From the NCBI GenBank assembly GCA_963781105.1, contig CAWAED010000002.1, positions 62,001 through 126,000 on the forward strand: 64,000 nucleotides of DNA, in the 5' to 3' direction. The notes beneath the pieces are model-generated. The model was given only the letters and a program-made list of their open reading frames with translations. It made no database searches and was not told the DNA's origin. A program made the translations under genes and the position numbers. Positions 51,301-59,475 of the stretch are shown here, piece after piece (the first letter of the stretch is position 1; every line of letters starts with the position of its first letter). Source of the stretch: Palsa-295 sp963781105 (lineage in GTDB: Bacteria > Acidobacteriota > Terriglobia > Acidiferrales > UBA7541).

Positions 51301-51694
51301 TGAGTTGATGATAGTAAACGGGCTGAGCAGGTTAGGGTGGCACGGATGAACAGAAGCGGCAGAAAAAGACGCAGTTCGTGCGCCGACGGAGAGTTGCGCT
51401 CGAGTTTGGTAATAAAGAAGTCAAAACACTCTTGACAGGGCCGGCGTCGTTAGAGATACGGCGTTATGACATCAATCGTCCAAGTGGATTACCGAAGCTC
51501 GCACTCACCGAAGCAGTCCGTCGATTCAGCACAACGGCAGTGCCGGCCGCCAGGCTAACCGAACACGTCCGGTTACCGGCGTGACACCCCAGAAATAGAG
51601 TTGATTTAGCTCCCCTTGCATTTCGAGCCGGTGATTGGGGATGATTGCCGACAGAATTCTAGACGTTAGCGCTTCGGGGGTGGGGAAATTGCTT

Positions 51695-51901
51695 ATGGTT
51701 TGTAGATCGTGTCAGGCGAAAAACGTGAAGGAGTTTAGCGCGGAGATTAACATCCATTTTCCCGCCCAGGAAGGTCTGGACAAGCCCGCGGTGTTCGTCT
51801 TCCCGAAGCTCGTGGTTTGCTTAGGTTGCGGCTTTACATATTTTACGCTTCCAGACCCTAAGTTGCGTCAGCTAGCGGAACGTGTGCGAAGTGGCGCTTA
51901 A
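51695..51901 (+). CDS. Small zinc-ribbon-like protein
   Basis: 68 residues from ATG 51695, with GGGGAA upstream; the frame is open from 51635. CRSCQ near the N-terminus and CLGCG near residue 47 form two CxxC knuckles that could bind zinc. Between them are EFSAEINIHFPAQEGLDKPA and VFVFPKLVVCLGCGFTYFTL. From memory such small proteins recur in Acidobacteriota with no known role. It converges with the MEDS regulator gene (6 bp gap). Confidence 0.65.
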   Translation: MVCRSCQAKNVKEFSAEINIHFPAQEGLDKPAVFVFPKLVVCLGCGFTYFTLPDPKLRQLAERVRSGA

Positions 51902-51907
51902 GTCTGC

Positions 51908-52957
51908 TTAATAGCACGTCCATTGTGAAGAAACCGCCGAGTGCTCTGCACAAATTCTCTCGTAGATATCGCGTTCCGGTTCACGCTGAAAGCTTTTCAT
52001 CACATACCCGCACAGAATATCAACGTCGTACATATTGGCCACTTCGTCCCAGAGGTGTTCGAGCTGGATCGCCGCCTCCGCTTTTCCTTCCGCCCACAAA
52101 AGAGGTGCGCATTCTCCACAAGCTGCAACGCGTAGATACTCTCCCTTCACGGCCCGAGAGGCTGTCACAATCAGATCTCTTACGATTTTCAAGAATCGAA
52201 GCGGGTCAGGCAGATCATTTATCATGAATGTTGAAAGCGTTTCGGCAGCGTCTAATGCGATGTAGCGCCCCTGATTGACGGCAGAGGGAATATTCAAGCC
52301 GTTGGCCTGCAATCTCTGGAGAAGCATCTCCCTGTGCGGCTCGGTCGCGACGACGATGGCCGCATTCCCCGCGTTCAGAGCGGCGCTGACGAAGGGAGTA
52401 AATCCATCTACGAACGAGGCATCATCACCATAGAACTGAGCTTCATGGCGTCGACCAATCTTTCCCGTTAGCCACGGGGCTGCGGCAATGAGCTCTTCGC
52501 GGCGGAGCTGGCCGGCAGCTTGCAAATCCCCAACATCGCCGAAAGCGTGACCCGCCAATTTGCGACTCACATACCGCTTCCCCACTATGACCGCTTCTAT
52601 CGCGACGATTAGCTCGTCTTCAGCGTCAGACTTAACGACGTAAGCGTGTCCGCCCGCACTCAGCGCTGCCCGAGCCACATAGAAATCAAACTCTTGACTC
52701 AAGAAAAGTATTCTGGATTCGGGAGCAGCGTTGCGAATTCTTCGGGCAGCTTCAATCCCATCCAACTTTGGGAGTCCGACGTCGAGAAGAATCAAGTCCG
52801 GTTGCAGCACTTCCGTTTTCTGAACCGCTTCTAATCCGTCCGACGCAACGGCGATGACGCGCAAATTGTGATTTTCGCGGAGCTTTTCAATGACAAAGTG
52901 CCTCCAAGGGGCAAAGTCATCAACGACAAGAACACGGACGGCTAATTGGTTGCTGAT
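51908..52957 (-). CDS. Response regulator with receiver and MEDS sensory domain, apparent ATC start
   Basis: 349 residues if translation begins at ATC 52957. The receiver needs this start: VRVLVVDDFAPWRHFVIEKL carries the acidic pair, followed by phosphoacceptor Asp59 (LILLDVGLPKLDG) and GGHAYVVKS. The first canonical start (TTG 52864) would delete the acidic pair. Between an in-frame TAG and that TTG there is no ATG, GTG or TTG, yet GGAGGAGG sits just before ATC. The C-terminal half is a MEDS domain (RRHEAQFYGDDASFVDGFTP, LRVAACGECAPLLWAEGKAE). No DNA-binding domain is present. An inverted-repeat element lies 198 bp upstream. Confidence 0.75.
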   Translation of the reverse strand: MSNQLAVRVLVVDDFAPWRHFVIEKLRENHNLRVIAVASDGLEAVQKTEVLQPDLILLDVGLPKLDGIEAARRIRNAAPESRILFLSQEFDFYVARAALSAGGHAYVVKSDAEDELIVAIEAVIVGKRYVSRKLAGHAFGDVGDLQAAGQLRREELIAAAPWLTGKIGRRHEAQFYGDDASFVDGFTPFVSAALNAGNAAIVVATEPHREMLLQRLQANGLNIPSAVNQGRYIALDAAETLSTFMINDLPDPLRFLKIVRDLIVTASRAVKGEYLRVAACGECAPLLWAEGKAEAAIQLEHLWDEVANMYDVDILCGYVMKSFQREPERDIYERICAEHSAVSSQWTCY

Positions 52958-53368
52958 AGCCTCCTCCTAATTTAGAGTTCGAGACCAAATTGACAGGCTC
53001 AAAGTGACGAACAAATTGCTGCAACAGGATCCCATGGGGGATTGAGTCGGTCGTTGCCTTTGGGCAACCTTGAACCTGCCCGAGCGCAAGTAAGGGCAGT
53101 TTAATCCGCGGACACTCATACTCGCGGAAGTTATCATCGTTATAGATTTGCTGGAAGTGTCAGAACTGACAGATCAGTTCCCGACCTGATCGGGTGATAG
53201 ATGCAAGCGGTTTCTGACCCGGATAGGTGGTGAGAAATCCTCTTATCACCAGCTATCCGCCGACTCAGTCCTTGATCCCTCCGGATTAGTCGCGTTGCCA
53301 GACAAGTGGATTTTGGCATCTTAGAGAATCTACGGGCAGGCGAGACGATTCCGTGAGCAGGCCTGAGC
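52958..53368. other. Intergenic region upstream of the MEDS regulator
   Basis: About 410 bp with no supported gene. It contains inverted-repeat copy 10 at 53155-53171. The gap continues to 53859, interrupted only by the membrane-protein fragment. Confidence 0.5.
53155..53171 (-). promoter_or_regulatory. Dispersed inverted-repeat element, copy 10 (best match)
   Basis: Plus strand reads AAGTGTCAGAACTGACA, holding a perfect TGTCAG-AA-CTGACA repeat, 198 bp upstream of the MEDS regulator and oriented toward it. Confidence 0.6.
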
Positions 53369-53662
53369 TCATAAAAACATCGTATACGGAAGCCAAAGCG
53401 CCAAAGGCGCTCCAACGAGCAGCCAAAGTCCCCGCCAGCGGTAGTTCCGGACAGCCATTAGCAAAATGATGGCCCAAGCAATCGAGAGAAGTACGCTGAA
53501 ACCGAAATGAAAAATCGACTTGTGGTCGCGCACGCCAACGAAGAGATGAGCATCGCCCAGAATCGTGTTCCGAGTGGTGCGGACCGCGTTAGCTCGCGCG
53601 ACATCTGCCGAATAAGTCGGGTGATCTCGATCGGTCGACGCAACACCAAGCTCGAGCCCACC
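53369..53662 (-). pseudogene. C-terminal fragment of a membrane protein
   Basis: An open minus-strand frame with no start codon: TDRDHPTYSADVARANAVRT, LGDAHLFVGVRDHKS, then two membrane segments (FHFGFSVLLSIAWAIILLMA; GLWLLVGAPLALWLPYTMFL) and a stop. A TAA lies just upstream. The composition is protein-like, but I do not recognise the family. Probably a decayed gene. Confidence 0.4.
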
Positions 53663-53859
53663 TTACATTGAAAACAAAAGCTGAAATCGCTGGCTAGGGC
53701 CACACCAGCTGGAACGTTGCTTTGGCTAGGTTTTCGCCGAGTACATCCGAACAGATGGTTCTCCCGCCGGAAGCACTGTCGAATCAATGGACTGGATGGT
53801 GTTGCAGCGACCAGTTGAGCTGGCAGCGTTGATCAGGCACAGGACGCGCTACGCCCTAA

Positions 53860-56148
53860 TCATTTCTTGAAATAGTAGCTCCAAGTTGCGCTGATGTACG
53901 ATTTCAGCGGCACGCCCACGATACATTCCACGGGACAAGAATCCGGCTCAAAGGGAATCGTTTCGAGGGTTTGGCCCGTGTATCCACTCGCGATCAGGAA
54001 ATCGACTCCGATCGACATGCGGTTATCGAAGAACGGACGCAGCAACGCTCCGCGGAATTCCTTGACAGGTACTCCGAAGAAACCGTCACCGAGGGGCTTC
54101 GCCCTTACGTACTCGAATTCGCCTTTTGCCTGCAAGTGAAAGGGCAGGCGGTTATATGAGCCGAGGGTATCCCAGATAAAACGGGGAGCCTCCGGTACGG
54201 GCTCACCGGTCTGTGTGTGTCTCGCGTCGGCCTGCGCGTAGGAAGTATAAATCGCGCCGTGCGAGAAATTTCGTTGCAAGGAGACGGCAAGCACGCGGTT
54301 GCGGGAAGGGCCGAGATTTTCCTGCAGGCCCGTATCCGGGTCAATCTTGGCCAACTCTTGGGAATTGCGCACCTGCTTGAGGGTGAGGTTGAATTGATAT
54401 TGTTTGATCGTCTCGGAAATTCTGAGCTGATAGGCCCATGATGGGGCCAGCAGATTGGGCACCTGATCCCCCGTCCCGATTCGTGGATCTTCGGTGTGAA
54501 ACGCTTCTCCGTAACTAAAGGCCACTGTCGGCACGCACGAGCTGTCGGATGGGACGAAGGTAATCGTTGCTTTGGGGAGAGTCAGCGTTGCAAGTTTGTC
54601 GAAAGAATTCGGTGGAATGATCAGGTCTTGATTATTCATCCAGACCAATTCCTGGCGAAAGCCAGCGTCGTAGTGAAGGTATTTCGCGATGATGCCATCG
54701 ATCGAAACAAACGGCTCGAGGAACGAGAGCGTGAGATTGTTGCTTGTGACGAGTTGGAACGCGTTCTGGCTGTCGAGGTGATACAGATCGAGAGGCCGCG
54801 GCGCGTCCCGGCGGAGGTCCACTCCCGCCAAAATAGATAGCCAAGGACGCACACTCTGGATGTAGGTGGTCTCGCCGCCGAACACATTGCGCATTTCACT
54901 TTGCTGAATCAAACCAGCGCCGAAATTCGAGCGAAGCGTGAGAGCGTAATTGCGAAAGAAGGCTGAGAATGAAAGTTGCCTTTGCTGGCTTAGTTTCCAG
55001 TTGTCCGTTGCGACCACAAGAAAATTGTGTGTGCGATCGAGCTGACGGTTGTCGATCGTGTCGTTGGGAACCGCAAATCCGATGGGAATCAATCCGGGCA
55101 CGAACGAGAACCCGTAATAGCCTAAACCGAACACCGTCAATTGATGGCGGCCTGGGTTAAACTCGCGCGAGCCATTCAGTTTGTATTGCTGCCGATGTTC
55201 GAGGCGCTCCAGAAATCCATTGCCGTACGAAGCCTCGGCCGCGACCCAAGAATTTGTATTGGAATTTTGCGGGCTCCAGCCGGCGACGACATCGACATCG
55301 CGATAGTCTCCCGTAAGCTGCACAAAATCATTGAGGCGCTGCGTCGGAACGTATGAAGCGGCAAGGTTCACTGCATTGTTTCCTTCGCGGACGTTAAAAG
55401 CGCCTCCGTCTACCGTGACGGCTTCGATTACCGGCGGGACCAGGAAGTTCGGGTCGGCGTAACCATTGCCGTGCGCATTCGCCGGAAGATTGTTTGGAAA
55501 GAGAAAGTTGCCGATCTGAAAAAACTGTGCAATCGGCTCGCCGTGATCTCCGGCGACGCCCGGTGCAAAATATTGGGGCGCTTTGATTCCTCCGGACGCG
55601 GTCTCGATGGGCAGACCGGGAATGGAGATGGGCGCTCCGGGCCTTCCGGGGTTGGCGTCCAGCACCTGATCGTGAATGACGATCACTTGCGAGGGATCGG
55701 GGGCCAGCACGGATGGAGATGAAGCGACCACTGTGATGGATTGCAGAACTGAAACTACCTGGGTGAACTGGATGGTGATCTCGCTGGTCTGGCCGGCAGC
55801 AACGGAAACGTCCACAATCACCTTGACGAATCCCGGATGTTCCGCGGAGACCTGATACTCACCGGGCGCGATGGCCTGGAAATCGACTTTTCCCTGCGCG
55901 TCGCTTCGCTGTTCGGAAATGACCACGCCCGCCGCGTTGACCAGCTTCGACAACGCACCAGCGACTATTACATTCTGAGGATCGGTAACTTTGCCGGCGA
56001 TGCGTCCCTGGGGATTGGCCGTGAGTGTTGCGCCACAGGCAAGAGTCAGAGCGAGCAGATGGAATGCGGCTCGCGACGCTCGACTGAAAAATTTGGGGTT
56101 CGATAGGCCCGCGCTATGACGCGAAGGGAAGCGCAGGCGGAGATTCAT
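53860..56148 (-). CDS. TonB-dependent receptor with carboxypeptidase-regulatory-like domain
   Basis: 762 residues. A signal peptide (AFHLLALTLACGATLTANPQ) is followed by a CarboxypepD_reg-like domain (GRIAGKVTDPQNVIVAGALS, GEYQVSAEHPGFVKVIVDVS), a plug region with SITVVASSPSVLAPDPSQVI and VIEAVTVDGGAFNVREGNNA, and a barrel to the C-terminal LKSYISATWSYYFKK. This is the acidobacterial/Bacteroidetes-like receptor plan for importing large ligands such as siderophores or glycans. The substrate is unknown. No TonB box was assigned. It appears monocistronic. Confidence 0.85.
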   Translation of the reverse strand: MNLRLRFPSRHSAGLSNPKFFSRASRAAFHLLALTLACGATLTANPQGRIAGKVTDPQNVIVAGALSKLVNAAGVVISEQRSDAQGKVDFQAIAPGEYQVSAEHPGFVKVIVDVSVAAGQTSEITIQFTQVVSVLQSITVVASSPSVLAPDPSQVIVIHDQVLDANPGRPGAPISIPGLPIETASGGIKAPQYFAPGVAGDHGEPIAQFFQIGNFLFPNNLPANAHGNGYADPNFLVPPVIEAVTVDGGAFNVREGNNAVNLAASYVPTQRLNDFVQLTGDYRDVDVVAGWSPQNSNTNSWVAAEASYGNGFLERLEHRQQYKLNGSREFNPGRHQLTVFGLGYYGFSFVPGLIPIGFAVPNDTIDNRQLDRTHNFLVVATDNWKLSQQRQLSFSAFFRNYALTLRSNFGAGLIQQSEMRNVFGGETTYIQSVRPWLSILAGVDLRRDAPRPLDLYHLDSQNAFQLVTSNNLTLSFLEPFVSIDGIIAKYLHYDAGFRQELVWMNNQDLIIPPNSFDKLATLTLPKATITFVPSDSSCVPTVAFSYGEAFHTEDPRIGTGDQVPNLLAPSWAYQLRISETIKQYQFNLTLKQVRNSQELAKIDPDTGLQENLGPSRNRVLAVSLQRNFSHGAIYTSYAQADARHTQTGEPVPEAPRFIWDTLGSYNRLPFHLQAKGEFEYVRAKPLGDGFFGVPVKEFRGALLRPFFDNRMSIGVDFLIASGYTGQTLETIPFEPDSCPVECIVGVPLKSYISATWSYYFKK

Positions 56149-56626
56149 CGGCTCATCATACGCCTCGCCGGAGCCGCTAACTCCTGGTAAGTTCTATAAA
56201 GGTAGAAGTCAAGAAAAAACACATCTCCTTCGGCTGGAATTTTTCTTGCTTCGCAGCCCACTTGATCGAGCGAGATGTTTTTGACCGGCTGCGCCATGTG
56301 CTCGGTTGCGGGGCCATGCGACCCCGTGGTTTGGGTTTTCTCTAGCAGCGGTTTGCATCGCTTCTTGGCGACGAAGCCTGTCCGTTCCGAAACCAACAAA
56401 GCAGAACGTGGTCAAATTTGGCGACCATAGTTCTATTTGGGACTCGTGGCCCATAGCTTTTTCTGGTTATCCGAGAGGGCCTAAGGTCGCGTGAGAGACT
56501 GGGTGCCCGAGGCACACAGCGCCTAACTAACCAGCTGAGACTCGCTCTCGAACCAGAGTGTCTCGAGAACCCCACGGCCACCGCCAGAGAAATCCCCAGA
56601 GATGGAGCGCACTCGGTCAGAGACAC
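56149..56626. other. Intergenic stretch between TonB receptor and IS110 C
   Basis: About 478 bp upstream of the receptor. I see no gene; the part next to the transposase stop probably belongs to the IS end. Confidence 0.4.
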
Positions 56627-57765
56627 TCAAGCTGTTTGTGGTTTCAGATGTTGGGCGTCGAAGCACACTCCTCTCTTCCACACGATCAGAACGATGGTGG
56701 CAATCTTCCTGGCCAGGGTCAGCCGCGCCATTTCCTGTCGCAGGCCCTTAGCCAACAATTCCGCATAGAACTCCGCGAAGGGGCCGGGCTTGGTCGCCGC
56801 GACGATCGCTGCGCCCTTGAAAAGATTTTTCAGATCGTGATTGAAATTTCTGTTTAATCCGCGAATCCCGACTTGCTTCTTCTTCCGTTCGAGTTGTCCC
56901 TGCACAACCTGGTGATCAGCGCTGCTGCTCGTCTCGATGCCAAAACCGCTGTAGGTCCACAGCTGCCGCTTGGTGCGGAAACGGTGCGGGGTCTGTAGAA
57001 TACCCAGCAGTACGGCTGCCCGGATCGGACCGATCGAAGGAATCTGGCGGAGTCGTTTCCAGGCCGGGTGTTTCTTGCTTTCCGCGAGCAGCTCCCGCCG
57101 CACTTCCTGACGTACCGTCCGCAGGGCATCGAGTTGCTGGTAGTAAAACTCCGCCCGCCGGCGTACTCCTGGTTCCGTGATCTTCCCCAGCCACTCGACC
57201 CGATGGCGCGGTGCATAGACCTGCTTGCCGCTACAAGGAATAGCCCAACTGCGATAGATGGCCTTCACCCGTGACATGACCCGTCCGAGATCTTTGGTGA
57301 TGGTCAGATAACTGCGCACTAGTTCCTTCAGGCTGCGGAGGCCGTGTTCCCCGTGATAGACGGGGCTGAGATGATTGAGGCGCAGCAGTTCGGCCAACCG
57401 ACGCGCGTCGATCCTGTCATTCTGGTTGCCTTCCCTCATGGCGGCATTTTTTCGCGGATCGCACACCACCAATTTCGCCACGTGCGGTTTCAGCAAGTCG
57501 TACAACCAGGCGGCCGAGGTTCCTTCTTCGAACGTGACCTGCAAATCTCCGCGCAGCCCATCGATAAACTGCAGGATCATGCTCGCTTTGGTCTCGATGA
57601 CGCATTCCATCACGATCTTTCCCGCAGCATTCCTCACCGCAATCGAAATGCTTTCCTTGTGCACATCCATACCGATATACTTTTTGCTATCCATGGAGGG
57701 CGTTCCTTTCTGTAGAGGTTGAGCCGAGCACCCAAACCCTACTCCAAAAGGGGCGCCCTTTTATA
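56600..57765 (-). mobile_element. IS110-type insertion sequence C (ends approximate)
   Basis: A perfect palindrome AAAAGGGGCGCCCTTTT (57746-57762) lies 50 bp upstream of the transposase start and may mark the element's end or act as a hairpin. The other end is not recognisable. Confidence 0.5.
56627..57694 (-). CDS. IS110-family transposase (copy C)
   Basis: 355 residues, intact. The N-terminal DEDD domain reads MDSKKYIGMDVHKESISIAV and KNAAMREGNQNDRIDARRLA; the C-terminal transposase_20 domain reads RLRQIPSIGPIRAAVLLGIL followed by LWTYSGFGIE. The closing KIATIVLIVWKRGVCFD is typical. It differs clearly from copies A and B. Insertion next to the alpha/beta-hydrolase remnant suggests it helped break that gene. 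Confidence 0.9.
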   Translation of the reverse strand: MDSKKYIGMDVHKESISIAVRNAAGKIVMECVIETKASMILQFIDGLRGDLQVTFEEGTSAAWLYDLLKPHVAKLVVCDPRKNAAMREGNQNDRIDARRLAELLRLNHLSPVYHGEHGLRSLKELVRSYLTITKDLGRVMSRVKAIYRSWAIPCSGKQVYAPRHRVEWLGKITEPGVRRRAEFYYQQLDALRTVRQEVRRELLAESKKHPAWKRLRQIPSIGPIRAAVLLGILQTPHRFRTKRQLWTYSGFGIETSSSADHQVVQGQLERKKKQVGIRGLNRNFNHDLKNLFKGAAIVAATKPGPFAEFYAELLAKGLRQEMARLTLARKIATIVLIVWKRGVCFDAQHLKPQTA

Positions 57766-58130
57766 TTGCGTCGGGTGGTCTCAATGGGTCGCATGGAGCC
57801 AACCGTAATTGATGACGTCAAAGCATTCATCCTGGCGCCGAAGATGATTGCGCCAGAGAATCGGAATCGCCTTCTCGTGAATATTCATGGCGGTAGGTTT
57901 GTCTATAATCCAGGCGTAGCTGGGACCCAGGAACCGACGTCGATGGCAGCATATGGCGGATTCAAGATCATCTCAATCGATTACCGGATGCCGCCCGATC
58001 ACCCGTGTCCCGCTGGCCTGGACGATTGCCTGCAAGTGTGGCGGGTGCGCGGTCTCTTCGGGCCTGGAGGCAACCTGCGGCGCTCCCTCGCTGCAGTCAA
58101 CCATCATCTCGCAGATCCAATAATGACTCG
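57766..58130 (+). pseudogene. Remnant of an alpha/beta hydrolase (HSL/fold-3 type)
   Basis: LLVNIHGGRFVYNPGVAGTQ and GGFKIISIDYRMPPDHPCPA match the oxyanion-hole region (HGG) of hormone-sensitive-lipase-type hydrolases. After LDDCLQVWR about 20 residues are missing, and the nucleophile elbow appears as GLFGPGGNL, lacking the catalytic Ser. The N-terminal part is absent and IS110 copy C abuts the 5' side. The frame runs on to 58338 with unrelated sequence. Not functional. Confidence 0.6.
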
Positions 58131-58319
58131 CGACACACTCCTTACCTTCATCTTGTTTCCTTTTGGTTTCAGCGGTCTCAGAAGAGTGCAACATCGTTGT
58201 GCAGGGTTTGACAATGGCAAATCTTCTTCGAACTATTTAACTTGGCGAAGAAACATTTTTTGCGTATACCTGCCCGCAGGGTTGAGACTGGCCTACTTCC
58301 GTTCCAGGGATGAGCATGA

Positions 58320-59012
58320 ATGCCGGAGTCGGGGATAGCAATCGTATCTGCGGATTGGAGATCGCAGTTCCTTGATGGACTGGCTCCATCGGATCGCAAG
58401 AGAATCTTGCTCGCTGCGAAGCCTCGCCGGATCGCCGCCAATTCGGTAATTACCGGCCAGGGGAATCCTGCGGACCACCTGTTCCTGCTTACGCACGGTC
58501 GCGCCAGATTTTTCTTCGATGCCCAGACGGGTCAGCACGTCATACTTCATTGGCTTGGAGCGGGAGAGGTCATCGGCGGAATGGCGCTGCTGCCCAAGCC
58601 CGGCTTATACCTTCTCAGCACCGAAGCAGTGAAAGATTGCAGCGCTCTGGTCTGGGACCGCGCCACCATCCGAAGTCTTGTGACGCAATATCCAATCCTG
58701 CTCGAGAATGCGCTGTCCACCGCCTCGGACTATCTAGCGTGGTATGCGGCCGCGCACGTCGCGCTCACCTGCCACTCCGCTGAACAAAGACTGGCAGGCG
58801 TCCTGGACACTCTGTTTCGATCCATCGGGCGACGAGTTCCGGGTGGCCTCGAACTCGAAGTCACCAACGAGGAATTGGCCAACACGGCACACATTACACC
58901 TTTCACCGCGAGCCGCCTTGTGAGTGCGTGGCAACGCGGCGGTGCCGTGAAAAAGAGCCGCGGCAAACTCTTACTGCGGCATTCCTCGCGGTTTCTTCTG
59001 CACCGACCGTAA
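58320..59012 (+). CDS. Crp/Fnr-family transcriptional regulator
   Basis: 230 residues. N-terminal cyclic-nucleotide-binding-like domain (ANSVITGQGNPADHLFLLTH, GRARFFFDAQTGQHVILHWL, GAGEVIGGMALL), a dimer helix, and a C-terminal winged HTH (LEVTNEELANTAHITPFTAS, RLVSAWQRGGAVKKSRGKLL). It lacks the four-Cys iron-sulfur motif of Fnr, so an oxygen sensor of that type is unlikely. A truncated second copy follows the S53 protease gene. It may control the protease, but that is inference. Confidence 0.85.
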   Translation: MPESGIAIVSADWRSQFLDGLAPSDRKRILLAAKPRRIAANSVITGQGNPADHLFLLTHGRARFFFDAQTGQHVILHWLGAGEVIGGMALLPKPGLYLLSTEAVKDCSALVWDRATIRSLVTQYPILLENALSTASDYLAWYAAAHVALTCHSAEQRLAGVLDTLFRSIGRRVPGGLELEVTNEELANTAHITPFTASRLVSAWQRGGAVKKSRGKLLLRHSSRFLLHRP

Positions 59013-59475
59013 GGGCTCCGCATTCTTTTCGCTCCGCCACGTTTTTCTTCCCGAAGGTGGTTCCAGAGCAAGCTCGAACTTGCTCTAGGGCAACGACAGA
59101 AATTCAGGCTCGTGAGATGTTCTCGCCGCGCCGGCTCGTGCAACGTCACGGTTTTGCCGTTCGGCAGTGAAATCTTGGCCAAGTGCGGACCACCTGCGAT
59201 TCGCATTGGGCCGCACTGCGGTAACAGCCCGCGTTAGCAGAGCCTTTGGAGCCGCAGCGCCGCGCGGGTGTGGTCCGCAGAATCTTGCCGCGACGGCCCT
59301 GCGTCATCCGATGATATAGGGTAGGTTGTCCCGCCGTTTAACTACTTATCAGAGGCTTTTTTCGCACGCAGCACCGGTTCCGGGTTGGCGCGTCTGCCTT
59401 CGGGGATGTTCCGGAAAAATCATGCTGCGATTTCAAAAGGCTCAGGTTCGTTCACTTTTCAGGAGGATACACCCA
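59013..59475. other. Intergenic region upstream of the S53 protease
   Basis: About 460 bp. The protease frame is open from 59326, but the supported start is 59476. No other gene was recognised. Confidence 0.45.

Noticed and set aside
58730..59206. A 158-codon minus-strand ORF
   Set aside because: Largely antisense to the Crp/Fnr HTH domain; only a short N-terminal stretch looks protein-like, which is not enough.
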